A DNA stretch of 64,000 bases from Fomes fomentarius (Eukaryota; Basidiomycota; Agaricomycetes; Polyporales; Polyporaceae). Under the pieces are notes generated by a model. That model was not told the DNA's origin. It saw only the letters and a program-made list of their open reading frames with translations, and did not search any database. Made by a program: the position numbers and the translations under genes. This document shows, in pieces, positions 1 through 10,992 of the stretch (within the stretch, counting starts at the first letter, position 1; the number at the start of each line of letters is the position of its first letter). The stretch is from contig JABYQN010000003.1 in the NCBI GenBank assembly GCA_022606135.1, positions 2,480,001 through 2,544,000 of the forward strand, in the 5' to 3' direction.

Positions 1-92
1 GAAGTCGGCGCGACTACACTGTTATTCACATCTCCACAAGCTCGCTCCGGCGCAAGTGCAACGACTCGACATGTTCCACGAGATAAGGGAGG

Positions 93-560
93 TTGACAGA
101 CGAGATGGACGAGAGCGATAGCGATGAGCGGACTCGGAGTGACAGCGTTGACGAGGACGATCAACCTGGGAACAAAGGAGACCGCAGGGGCAACGGTGCC
201 ACTGGTCGGAGACGTGGTCACGAGGGTTTCAACCATGCTGAACGTACTCCGCTCCGCCGCTCCGATGGCGTGTACAACTCGTGTCGGACGTCCCGCGCTG
301 CGATTACCACTGGAGCAGGTTGCGGTTTATCGCGACTTCACGACTCCTTGAAGCCGTTTCTCAGCCACACAGGCAGACGTCCTGTGGTTGGGCCGCACCA
401 GGCCACACTTCGTGGCAACCTTAAGGCTGTCGTCCCGGGCTGCGTGGCCGAGCCACTTCAGCGGTGGACGACTACTACTCCGACATGATCGAGGCGGAAG
501 AGATGCGTTGCATGGACAGCGAGGAAGACATAGAGGATGGAGAGGAGGACGAGGAAATGT
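93..560 (+). CDS. Possible acidic protein fragment, unrecognised
   Basis: The 5' part encodes an acidic, Asp/Ser/Glu-rich stretch (for example DEMDESDSDERTRSDS). In another frame, about 475-560, there is an acidic tail ending EEDIEDGEEDEEM and a stop. The two could be exons of one plus-strand gene entering from the left or starting at 93, but no convincing splice junction joins them. No domain is recognised. It may also be a decayed gene end. Low confidence. Confidence 0.2.
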
Positions 561-711
561 AGGTCGAACTTGGATGCGGGGGAACGGTGACCGTGTTCGA
601 GGAGGGCGGTGACCGTGATGCTGACATGGAAAGCAGGAAGGGCGACGACGAGTACTTGCAGTTGCTCGTTTTCACGAGGGTCCCCAAAATGGAGATCCCC
701 AACCTTCCCTA

Positions 712-1393
712 GGAGGACGAATGTGTACTCGAAAACGGGGGTCGCTGGGCTCGGCCCTGTCCAGTAACACGAGCATGTAAAGTGGCAAGCGGTGGAGATC
801 TAAATAGTAAATATCTAGCCACCGAGTAGTACGTCGTATAAAGTGCGGGACGGTCCAAACTTCTTTTTCTCTTCCCTAAGTGGCAACCCGGCAACGCTCG
901 CCAAGTATGAACACGAGATGCAGTGGTTAGAAAACAAAATAGAGAGCTTACACATATGTAGGCAATACTGACAGTGATGGTCCGAGAGGACAGCCACAGG
1001 CAAGCCGATGAGGCATTGACCTCCTGGCAACGATACATCCAATGTGTTCAGTCACGCAGGCTGAGAGTTTGTCTGTCGTTGGCCACGATTTTTTTGGACT
1101 CGAGCATGCTGGATGATATGTAAGCGACTGGCGGAACAAACTTGACCACGGTTCAGTGGTTGGGATGAAGAAGATCTTGCCTTCCTCGAGCTCGAAGACG
1201 ACGATAACATACCATGCGACACTGGTACTGCGGCTTCAAGAAGTTCCACGCTCCATAAGAGAGAGGAAGAGGGGGTCGCCGCTAGATACTTACATGCATG
1301 TTAACAGTTTGGCGGTAGAAAGAAAAGCGTCCAGTGCTTTGGAGAATTGGACCAAGTAATCGCTACTGGAATAGCGAGTCGACGCAACAAAAA
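712..1393. other. No gene supported
   Basis: Only short overlapping open frames on both strands are present, none with a recognisable domain or a consistent exon chain. No repeat or RNA structure was seen before the tRNA at 1394. Confidence 0.5.
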
Positions 1394-1495
1394 TGACCAC
1401 CGCAGGGGTCGAACCTGCAATCTCCTGATGGCTCGAAGTGTCTCTTTCGGACGAACTTATCGTAGTCAGACGCGTTGCCATTACGCCAGGCGGCC
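1394..1495 (-). tRNA. tRNA-Arg(ACG) with a 30-nt intron
   Basis: Read on the minus strand, a complete cloverleaf forms. The acceptor GGCCGCC pairs with GGTGGTC with two G-U pairs, and the discriminator base is A. The D stem is GCGT/ACGC, the anticodon stem TCTGA/TCAGG, and the T arm GCAGG-TTCGACC-CCTGC. The anticodon is ACG at loop positions 34-36. A 30-nt insertion (1430-1459) sits one base 3' of the anticodon, the canonical nuclear tRNA intron site. The mature tRNA would be 72 nt before CCA addition. A T-rich run follows the 3' end (minus strand ATTTTTG), consistent with Pol III termination. Confidence 0.92.
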
Positions 1496-2427
1496 ATACT
1501 AATAACCCAAAATGGCGGCAATATATATGGCGTGTGGATATCTACTGAACATGGACAGAGTCAGCCAGCGCGTACACCAGTACTGTAATCACCTTAACTC
1601 TGGTTCTGAACTATCTGCAATCCCAGGCTGGTCTACGAAACAAAGGCGAGTATATTATCCAAACGTATGAAGCTTTCCATCCATAGACTCCCGTAAGATG
1701 CTGCGAAGAAGATACCGACTAGCAGAGCACTCCGCATACACCCAGGAGTGATTCATGATAGTCCAGGTGTAACGTCGACGTCGACGACGATAAAGCGGAG
1801 CTAGAGGTGCGGGAAGAAGACTGCCATGAGCGAGGTGATTAGGAGTGTTGATGCACGAAATGTATCACTGCGGATTGGTCCGACACAAGGTATGTGTGTC
1901 CAGTCATGACTGTCAACTGCATTGGGGCTCAATGCGAACAAGGAAGGGGAAACAACGAGTCCGGGAGCGTTAGCTCTGCGTGGTATTCGTGGGACGTCGT
2001 CGCTCACGAGAGATCGCTCGTCGTACGGGTGCTCGTCTCGTTCGACCCCAAGGTCTCTGGCACCGGTTCCCAGACATATGAAGGGAGTCGAGAAGTCATA
2101 TCGCGCGTGCACCTGGCTCTTATGATGGTCAGCGGGTCGAACACTCTTGCGTTCCCAGTAACGGCGCTTGTCTTGAGGAACAGCATTGCGATCACTTCCG
2201 GGGAGGTATCTCGCGCTAGCCCTGGTGTCACGATGATAGCGACATCTTCTTGCCTTAAACCTAGGCCCAACACCAGCGTGCGTGCTTCCAGAGAAGACCA
2301 TAGAGCGTGGAACCGGATCGGCGCCCTTGTGACGGTGACCTTGTTCGATGGCCTCGATTTTTCACCAGCTCTATGATCCAACGACGACCGCGACTCAGGG
2401 CTGGGATCGCGTCGACAGCAGGCTCGC
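1496..2427. other. Unassigned region, possible coding remnants
   Basis: Several 120-166-codon open frames overlap on both strands between 1801 and 2381. The minus-strand one at 2004-2381 has ordinary-looking composition and could be a 3' exon of the gene annotated at 2428-3891. No domain or clear splice junction settles it. Confidence 0.3.
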
Positions 2428-3891
2428 TTAGATATGACTTGTTGGTCTCGTCTTGCGACATATGAGCCCCGGCCTGTGAGGCCATCGAGGCCACCGCTCC
2501 AGACGTCGGGCTGCGGCTACAGCACAGTGTCTTGTGGTTCGTCGTCGAGGTTCACTTGGACTTTCCTCTTCGTGCACGTTAGTAAACGGACTGTCAACGT
2601 CTACCAGGCCCACGGAGAAACCATCCGTGTGCCTGTTCGGAGAGCCCGGCGAGGTGTGTACGGATGAGAAGGGAGACACATCGGACACATTCGACATGGA
2701 CGGGGCTGGCGTCGGCTCGTAAATCACGAGCGACTCACTGGCGGTGTCATCGCCCAAGCAGGATGAGATGGCCTTGTCCAACGCTCACGTTGCATGCAAT
2801 ATTGCCTCAAAGGCGATACCGCGACGGACTCCGACAATGTCCAACCCGTAAGATATCTTCCACGCACTAGTATACGTACATGATATGCTATCTCCTCTTG
2901 CCGCTTCGTCGGTGTCGTGGTTTCCGATCCCTTGTCGATACCCGCCGTTCACTTGGCCAATCGCGACCGTTGGCCGTAGCAGTGCTAGCTTGGTGAGCTG
3001 TTGCTTCCTTATGACGGACATACAATGTGGTCAGGTTATCAAGACATTTGAAGTCATCGTTGCAGTCGAGATGGACTGACCTTCTGAATCACAGGCTCTC
3101 CGCAATCTGCACTCCCCCCACGAGTGGTCTTATTCCCAATCGGCAAGGATACTCCCAAATTCTGCCCGCACGTAGCGTACCACTCCCTCCCGAGGTCGGC
3201 AAGAGACGGCTCCGATGTTGGGGGCTTACCCCAGCCGCCTTGCAGTGAAGTTAGGAGGAGCCTCGGCGACGTGGTAGAGGTGGATTGAAGCTCCTCGCCG
3301 TCATCGAAGAACGAGTCGTGCTCGATCGCATCGTCATCCGTCAGATGCGTGGGGGTTGGAGTGGCGAAGACCACCCGGCATGGCATTGGCGAGCCTGTTG
3401 AGGATTCGCTCGACTCGGACGCCATCGAACCTCCGTCGTCACCCTCGATTTCCATCAACAGGGAGTGCAGCAAGAGGGTTCGGGCAGTCAATTCGTCACG
3501 GGGGTTCTTCGCGATGTCTTCAGAGTCGGTCAGGGTAATGGGAGCGAAGGCCGACCTCTCTGGAAGGGTGGCCATACGGTGCATAGGCGGCCAAGGTTCC
3601 GCCTCGTTAGGGTTACCCAGATGCTGCACGGATTGAGCATATCTGCGAGATATCTCCCTGCCAACCGTTAAGACTCGTTGGGTATAGCACCCTCCATGGC
3701 GCATATACTACGCATTGTGAGTCTCAGGGCCGCCTCGTCTATCCATCCGCACGCAGGGTACTCACCATATTATTCTTGGTCTTCTCATCTCTAACAACAT
3801 CTTGTCTCCATCTCAGGATGCGGGAGAAGTCCGCACTGGTCTTAAGCGGGGTTGGGGCGATCAAAGGCTTTGCATTGGAGGGGGTAAACAT
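2428..3891 (-). CDS. Multi-exon protein of unknown function (gene A)
   Basis: Exon 1 (3891-3766) encodes 42 residues starting MFTPSNAKPL and containing DFSRILRWRQDVVRDE. It ends in a clean GTGAGT donor. A 58-nt intron ends GCGTAG, and exon 2 starts at 3707 in matching phase. Exon 2 is Ser/Thr/Glu/Asp-rich and looks disordered. Further splice sites near 3231 (GTAAGC) and 3160 (GGGCAG) fit short introns. The 3' part down to about 2428 (Ser/Pro-rich) is assigned only by open frame and may extend further left. No known domain is recognised. The FxxILxWRQ motif recurs at the start of the next gene upstream (5387 on the minus strand), so the two are probably distant paralogues. Start and first intron are fairly secure; the 3' structure is not. 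Confidence 0.4.
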
Positions 3892-4245
3892 GGTGAACAG
3901 GGCGGCTGTGGTCAAGAAGTGAGTGGTTTCCGTGTCGAATAACCTCTTTGAACTCACGGATAGGTAGAATAAGGGTACAAAGACTAGTGCGATAGAGGGA
4001 GAGCAGCTGGAGAACCGTGTGGTGAAGACGAGAACCACTGACGAACCGACCGACGCGTGCAGGCGGCGCACTCACGTGATCGCGAATGTTTACGTTGACG
4101 CGCTGCGGTAAGCCTCCCTCCAGTTATTCTGACGCCCTATCTGGATACCATGCCATATGTATCAGCAGCAAACTGCCAATTTTCAGTGATAAATACAGGG
4201 AACCCATTGATCCGCGATATTTTGTGGTGGTGCCGCCCTCTCTCC

Positions 4246-5387
4246 TCACACCGTCCTTAACCAACTCCCGCCACACAATTTACACTCCGTCAAACGATTG
4301 GAATTTTCGATCTTCTTCCACAAGCTGTCGCCGGTCGCAGCGATCACTCTGCGCGCCAGGACCTTAATCATCTCTTGACGAATGAACTGCCGGTCCTTCC
4401 GCAATCGTGCCTCCGCTCGCCCCTCCAACGGAACAAGCGACCCTCCCGAATGCGATTTCCGGCTATTGTAATCGCGTAAGTCCCACGTTTCTTCTGACCC
4501 ACACTTAACCCGCCGCACGTCATTCGTAGCCTTCGAGAAACGGGCATCGCTTGCCTCCTGCTCCGAGTCACCGTCCAGCAACGATGAAAATGAAGTGTTC
4601 GTCGACTGGGCGTATGTCGTCGCCGTGGAGACCGTGGAGAAGGACGAGTCTAGGGACGGATGCTCGGACGGTGGTGCAGGCCATATGATCCCGTCTCGCC
4701 CGACTAGATATCCAGCTGGTGAGATTCCCTCTTCTTTGTCGCTCTCGTGTGGCGCCTTTGCTGACCACACAACCTTGCATGTTGCGTGCGTAGAGTCCGT
4801 CGATGACTTGTGTTTCCGCCGCGATCGCTTTGAGTCTGGGATATAGTGGTTGAGGTGGTATGGACGAGTGGGTGGAGGAGAGGGTGGTGCAGGCCATTCA
4901 ACACCATCGTGACCGATAAAGTGAGTGTGGTTACGCTGAGGCTTCTCTCTATCGCCTTCGTCTCGTGTCCCATCGTAGATTACCACGCCACGGGGAGTGG
5001 CTCGCCGCCCACCGGGGCTGTCCTGGACTTCGTCGTCGGATTCTTCCTTCTGGTACGGACGTGGAAGATATGTGAGCGACTTCCGACCCGGGATACGTAT
5101 AGGCACGAAGCCGTCGTAAGAGCGCCGGAGTTGCTGCAAGTCAAGGAACGTGGCGAGGCGGGAAGAAGTGCCAGAGGCTGCTATCATTTCCTCTGCTGTT
5201 ACTGAAAGCCGCAAGACTGGCTCACCTGATACTGTGCCCCGCGGGCAGACGGCAGCCCTCGAGGCTGGACATCATTCTGTCCGCCCACAGCCTGCCGCCA
5301 CGCCAGGATAGATTCGAAGTTGGCTGCATGGTGGATCGATCGTGGTGCCATCATGGGTGCCGTTTCTTTTGTGTTCAGTCTCTCCAT
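4246..5387 (-). CDS. Protein of unknown function with two WPAPPS repeats (gene B)
   Basis: An N-terminal exon from ATG 5387 encodes MERLNTKETAPMMAPRS followed by NFESILAWRQAV, which resembles the N-terminal motif of gene A. A second, 320-codon open frame (5214-4246) carries the body. The join near 5200-5225 is unresolved: the obvious GTGAGC...CAG gap is too short for a normal intron and in the wrong phase. The body has two imperfect copies of a short motif, FIGHDGVEWPAPPSPPP and LVGRDGIIWPAPPSEHP, about 80 residues apart. It is otherwise rich in Ser, Arg and charged residues. The C-terminus contains a short Cys pair (CKLCGG). No family is recognised; the pairing with gene A suggests a small lineage-specific family. 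Confidence 0.5.
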
Positions 5388-5888
5388 ACCAATAGAGGTA
5401 GAAGTTGGCTCGCAGGGTGGAGTATGGGGAACTTCGTGAGAAGTAGATAGATATTCTTATATGGCGGTGTCATCCGTACTCACAAAGGAATGATGACGAA
5501 AGCGGATGTAATGTTCGCTTCTAGCCGAGATAAAGGGTCGATACATATACCCGTAAGGTTCTCCAATTGATAGACAAACAAAAACGTCCTCCTGCTGCTC
5601 TTTCGTATAGTGTGTAACAATCGAGGTTGGCCAAGGTATAGTCGTTTGAGCTATAGCGCCGAGCTACAGTCACAACAGAGATAAGCAAGTCTGAAACGGA
5701 ACCACAAGACCTGTTCGCGCTTCATAGTTCATGGAAAGAATAATGTGCAATGAAGGATTTAAAGAGGTATAATAAAGATGGAGATGCGGGATCGGGACCC
5801 ACGCTTCAGGATACAGGATACATGGACTAGCACAAGTAAAACGACAATTACCGTGACGCCGAGCAGCACGAAATATACAAAGCACGAG
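5388..5888. other. Intergenic, nothing recognised
   Basis: Moderately AT-rich spacer between two minus-strand genes. It has short open frames on both strands and no recognisable domain, repeat or RNA. Confidence 0.5.
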
Positions 5889-7176
5889 TTATGCAGTGCT
5901 AGGCCACGACCGCTGACCATCACCTTCACCAGCCTCCGCACTCCAGATGTTCGACTCCGGTAACAGGAGTGGCATAAAAAGCTTCGGAACATAGGTCGAC
6001 GGAGGCCGCTCGATCGGCTTCACGACCGGCCTCACCAACTCCCTCCCAGCACCCGGCGCACGAGAAAACCCGCCGCGCTCTTGAGGGCCGTGCGTGCTCT
6101 CCATGTAGTCCAGCAGCCACTTCTCGATCCTCGGTTCGAGATGGGGCGCACACTCGGGGTTCATGCGCTCGAGCCACTCTTCGCGAAGCTTGTGGACGCG
6201 CACTGCATCTGCGTCCGCGTTCGCAAGTGGTTCCAAGGCGGGACGCGATTGCGCGGGCGACGATGGGGCCGGCTGGGTAGGATAGTCAGGTGGTGGAGGC
6301 ATGAGTGTGGCGGCAGGAGCCGGAGCAGGGTTCGCGGATTGGGGCCATGCATTGTTTGCTGCATGCTGGGCATGCCAGACGTCGGATCCTGACCAGAGCG
6401 GATGCCATCGCGCTCCCTGGGGCCCGGGAGATGCATTTCTCATGGTAGAAGAAGGGTCACCAACGATGGGGGTGCCATGGTACGGAGAGCACGGAGCCGT
6501 GACGAAGACGGAGGTCTCCAGGACGCTTGCTTGAGAGGGAGTCGGCGCACGGGAGGCACAAGGAGTCGCATACACCGAGTTCGTGGCTGTGAAGGATAAG
6601 GATGCTCTAGGACCGTCGGGCATGGTCATTGGAGTGTCCGCTGGCAAGGGGATGGGATATTCGGCGTCGAGGAAAGAAAAGTCCATGAACTTCGTCGGGT
6701 CGCTCGCGAGAGCATCTTCTGCAGAGCCATGTTCGGGGCTGTATACGGGGTTGGTAGTCTGGACGTTTGCGTTGAAAATGCTGAGCAAGCTGGTTCTCTA
6801 GAATACAGGTACGGAAGAGTTAAGATGGTGGGTGTGGTTTGGTGCGCGATTCAGGAAAACGTACCAGCTCTAACCCAGTGGTTGCTTCCTTGTATGTTGG
6901 CGGGGGAGTGGCCGCGCACGAGGTGCTTCCCTGAGACATGAAACTACACAATAGCGACTCTGCACACACGGACGGAGACGTTGGCGACGGGGATGTGGTA
7001 CCGGGTAGCCGGCGGACATTTGTGGTCAAAGGACGCGTTGACTTGCGGTACTTCAGCACATCGTTGTCGCGTAAGGTGTTCTCAGCAGTATCCGAGCGAC
7101 CCTCTACTTCTCCTTTGAGCACTTGAGCGAAAGTGGCCGAGTTCGCAGGTGTGGTTGACGGAGCCGGTGAGTTCAT
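5889..7176 (-). CDS. Two-exon Pro/Ala-rich protein of unknown function (gene C)
   Basis: Exon 1 (7176-6865) and exon 2 (6797-5889) are joined across a 67-nt intron with a GTACGT donor and a TTCTAG acceptor. Both are in phase 0, giving about 406 residues. The start is the first ATG of the open exon (MNSPAPSTTPANSATFAQVL). The middle is Pro/Ser/Ala-rich and probably disordered (PPPPDYPTQPAPSSPAQS). A charged segment near the C-terminus (HKLREEWLERMNPECAPH, then EKWLLDYMES) looks helical and is the best candidate for a folded part. No signal peptide, membrane segment or known domain is visible. Confidence 0.55.
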
Positions 7177-7815
7177 TGCGCAGAAGGCGTTAGTAGGTGG
7201 TTTGAGTACGCGTTAATGTTCGAGGGTGTCTAGAACGCGCAATTCAGCGACAGGAAGAGCGGGAGGGAACGAAGTGGGCGACGTACAGGATGTGGTAGAC
7301 GAAGAAAGAGTTTGTGGCCAGGAGGCGCTCTTTATGTACGCGAGGGTGGCTGCCCGCTTTGGCTCGCGTAAGGTCACATGTCCGTGAAAGCGACAAAGCG
7401 AGTGGCGTGCAACCACAGTGGCCACGAGTCAAAGTGAACCACTACTATTGACCACAGCCTCCTTCCTTCAAAAAATGCGGTCGTATCGTTGTATCGAAGG
7501 GAGGCAGTGCTACTGTGAATGAGAGGACATGTGTCGTCGAGAGTTTGGGCTAGTTGCCCAGGACGGAATAACTGATCTCAAGTCAGACCGGGCGCGAGAC
7601 CCTATCATCGAGTGTCTGTACAGCACTCCCACGCGGTACGAGATGAATGAATGTGTGAATTCGTAAAGTCAATAATCAAGCTGATGAAGTTCATTCTCTA
7701 TATTCGTCGTCCTCGTAATATCATCCATGTGAGCATTGACTCTAGTCCCTCTACGGTCCAAAAATTCACCATCTAGAGAAACGTTGAGCATCAGAAGCGA
7801 TATATGGAGGGATGA
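7177..7815. other. Intergenic, nothing recognised
   Basis: This is the spacer between the 5' end of gene C and the 3' end of the ferric reductase, both on the minus strand. Short open frames at 7213-7432 have no recognisable domain or splice context. Confidence 0.45.
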
Positions 7816-10403
7816 TCAAGCCAATACGAACGTGTAAGACTCTTGGTGCAGGTAGATCTCTGAGCAAGCAGACTTGCCCCGGACAATCGCAAGTTCGCAC
7901 TCAGCCACTGCGCTCCCGACGTCGTAATTGAACGCCTCCGGGCCACACCCTGCACAACGCAGAACGCAGGATGCAGAAGATCGTGTCAACAACCCGTCTG
8001 ATCACCGCACTTGATGAATGTGGAGAACTCACCAGCCACGGCAAGCCTGCCCTCTTTCGCACAGTATTCTTTGACGATACTCCGGACGTCCGGACGGCTG
8101 GAGTGTTTAGGGATAAGAGGTTCTGCGGATGATGTCTTCCCACTCGTGATTGACGACGCATCATCATCAGCGATGATGGTCGCGCAAGTGATATGGTAGG
8201 AGACTACGACTGAGAGTCCCTCAGGAGAGGACTCGACCGCGTTCCGGAGCACTTCTTCAAACCACGATCGTGCGTCTGCAATAGAATAGTGTCAGTATCA
8301 GGAGATATGGAAGAGGGTCCTTATCTGTCCTGAAAGACGCACCGTCCGTCCTCATGACCCAAACGAGATGGACTTTGCGAGTCTTCGTCGTCTCGGGGTC
8401 GTAAGATTGCACGAGGTCGAGGAGTAAGGGAACGAGGAACGTCACACCTACGAATCGACGTTTAGCAAGTTGCCTCGTGTTGTGCAGCAGAAAGGTGGAC
8501 ACAGCAGAAAGGTGGACATACCAGACCCTCCAGCGAGGAGGAGCACTCTATCGTACGTCTTAATATTGCCCTCCACGCCGCCATATGGGCCATCCAGCAT
8601 GACATACGAAGTCCTCAGAGACTGACTGGCAGCCACCGCCGCAAGCCGGGCAGTGATCCCGCCATGCACGCGCGCGTAGATCTCCATGATACGGATGCCG
8701 CCTCCCTCTCCTTCGCTTTGTTGGAGGTCATCGAGCGTCGAGACCGTGAAGGGGTGCGACGACGCGGCGTGGATGCCCAGGTCAAGGAAGCGGACGAAGA
8801 AGTGCTGGCCCGCGCGCCACTTTATTTGGGTCGGGATGATGATCTTCACCATGTCCTCTGGGAGCTCCTCATACGTCACGCCCGAGTGTACGCCGTGGTA
8901 CAGCATCCGTCCGTAGCGCACGAGCCATGAGGCGCCGTACAGGACGATGGTGGCTATGATGTAATCCCTGAAGAGTCGTTGAGTAGCGATACAAGTGTGC
9001 AGTGGACGCGGGCCTACCAAGACGTCAGACGGAAATTGCAGTGCACCCAGAGGAAAAAGATGAAGAAGAAAGTCGCACTGCACGAGCAGTGACGTCGGAT
9101 AGCTGTAGACGGAGGACATGCGTTGGATGGTACTCACACATAGTGCAGCCTGCATAGCATTACATGGTCAGTATTGACCATGTACACGGTCCAACAACAA
9201 CACCTTACTTCTTGAACGTCTCGTAATAGCGGTTCCTAGAGAGCGGTTTAGTCACCAGTAGAGCGTCGTATCACCTCGGCGGGGACATACCTGATGGGTC
9301 CCCACGACATGACGACCAACCAAGTCTGACACCGAAATATAAGGACGAGGCAACAATCCTGAACGGATCGACGCACCTGAGGTACCAGCGCAGCAACACC
9401 GGTCCAATACCACGGAGTCCGTTCCCAAATTGGTCTCAGGGTTCCATCCTTGTAGCTCCGGATGAGGAACGGGAGCGTGTGTATCAGTGCAAGGACATCT
9501 ACCTTCATGCTGAGCACAGATAGACATGCAATACAGCGCGAAAGCCAGCTGAGATATATACTCACACATTATCCATGCCGTCCATCGATGGTACACCTGC
9601 AGCTTCTCGTGCGAGACCCCGGTCAGGATCCCAATGGGGTTGACCTTCGTTGCAAACACCCTAAGTCGCAGTTCTATAAACACCTGCTATACCTGCGGGG
9701 AAGAATCCAGATGGGTACATACATAAGAAAGGGCAGAATGCCGATGGCCATCCACCCTGATCTTATGGCGATTGCTGGACTGCCCATCATCCTCTTAGGC
9801 CAAAAGTACGGGCGAACGGTCAATGTGAACGCTGTAGAAGGAAATCAGCAAGGACAGACTATACATTTGACCAGGCTCTGAGACGACATACCCGTAAAGA
9901 GCGCGAGCATACCAAATACGATAGCTATAGCGCTGAGCGGAGGCGAGTAATAATTGAACATTGGTACATGGAGCTGCTTGGCACCGAGGCTCCTCGAGGC
10001 AGCGACGACCCTCTTGTAGAATGAAGTGTTCTCGGGTACGGCGTTGGACGTCCTAACGTGTATTGATCAGCGTTCCCTACTGATATGAAATCGCCCGAGA
10101 TAACTTTACTGTGCATTCTGACGGTATTTGAAGATCAAGTTGGCGAGCGCGTACAGGGCGCTACCCGCACAGAAGAAGTAGACCGTGGTGCGGCCATAGT
10201 CGAAGTCAGCTGTGTACCACTAACCATGTTCACCCGCGGTCATTGGATGGAAAACCTATGAAATGATGTAAAGAACTACGCACACTGCGCCAACGACTGC
10301 GACTGAGCACAAATTCGTCCCAGGTGAGCACGGAAGAGTTCCATGGGAGTGGGTCCCTTGACGAATGCAGTTGTATGGGATGTATAAGCCAGTACTTTGG
10401 CAT
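7816..10403 (-). CDS. Ferric reductase-like transmembrane flavocytochrome (FRE family)
   Basis: This gene has about ten short exons. The N-terminal exon from ATG 10403 (MPKYWLIHPIQL) ends at a GTGCGT donor at 10283. It is followed by membrane exons, including DFDYGRTTVYFFCAGSALY, YYSPPLSAIAIVFGMLALFT and VRPYFWPKRMMGSPAIA. The heme-domain exon has GILTGVSHEKLQVYHRW and then ALIHTLPF, matching the paired-histidine pattern of ferric reductases. The FAD-binding part has ASSHPFTVST, and the NAD(P)H-binding part has VMLDGPYGG and LLLAGGSG. The last exon reads CGPEAFNYDVGSAVAE to SEIYLHQESYTFVLA and stops at 7816. The family moves electrons from cytosolic NADPH through FAD and two hemes to extracellular Fe(III) or Cu(II) at the plasma membrane. 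No permease or ferroxidase neighbour is seen. Confidence 0.88.
8489..8521. repeat. 16-bp tandem duplication inside a ferric reductase intron
   Basis: AGCAGAAAGGTGGACA occurs twice, separated by one base. It lies inside the intron just after the exon encoding LLLAGGSG. The first copy ends next to the GTATGTCC donor region on the minus strand, and the coding sequence is unaffected. Confidence 0.7.
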
Positions 10404-10918
10404 TCCGTGCCTTTCGTGCAGTGCCCCAGAGGGGAGGAGAAGTCGTAGAGAGAGGAGCGGCAAGAGAGCCAGTCTTGGGGGACGAAGGGACGCGTCCTAT
10501 TATCAGATTAGATATAGCGTGATGTCACGTTGCCGTGACACGACTGCGCGACCCGAGCAGACCCGAGCACTCTTGAGTAGCTTGGCGGGCGAACTTGAAG
10601 GTTGGACGTTTTGATCATTTTGACCGAGCCACGTTCTGACCAAGCGGTTGACCCGCCACTTCTTCAAGGCAATAGGATAAGATAATCATTGCCTACGCCA
10701 ATGGGTATCTGAGTAATAAGAACGGCGGGGGCGGTGCCAGTGGGAAGTTTCGAAGGAAGCAATAAGAACTGTGCCATGTATCTTGACTTCGTATCTGTGT
10801 GCTTGCTAGAAGCTTCTCTTCAAATCATAGCTGAAATGGTCTCCAAGGGTTCGAACTGCCAGCGCTGATAGATGAGCAAGTTGCTATTCGTGTGCTTGTT
10901 CTGCGGCAGCCGCCAAAA
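10404..10918. other. Ferric reductase 5' flank
   Basis: This is the upstream region of the minus-strand ferric reductase. The frame stays open for some codons upstream of ATG 10403 but offers no other ATG, so a further 5' exon cannot be excluded. No TATA-like box is obvious. Confidence 0.35.
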
Positions 10919-10992
10919 TGAGTCGGCCCAGGATCGAACTGAGGACCTTCTGTGTGTTAGACAGATGCGATAACCAACTACGCCACCGACCC
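10919..10992 (-). tRNA. tRNA-Val(AAC)
   Basis: A complete 74-nt cloverleaf lies on the minus strand. The acceptor GGGTCGG pairs with CCGACTC (one G-U), and the discriminator base is A. The D arm is GCG...CGC with AGTTGGTTAT. The anticodon arm TCTGT-CTAACAC-ACAGA gives anticodon AAC. The T arm is CTCAG-TTCGATC-CTGGG. There is no intron. A T-rich run follows the 3' end. Confidence 0.95.

Noticed and set aside
5199..5225. 24-nt GTGAGC...TTTCAG intron in gene B
   Set aside because: Too short for a spliceosomal intron, and removal does not restore the frame.
10830..10880. tRNA-like TTCGAA near 10850
   Set aside because: No acceptor, D or anticodon stem can be formed around it; only the T-loop-like string is present.
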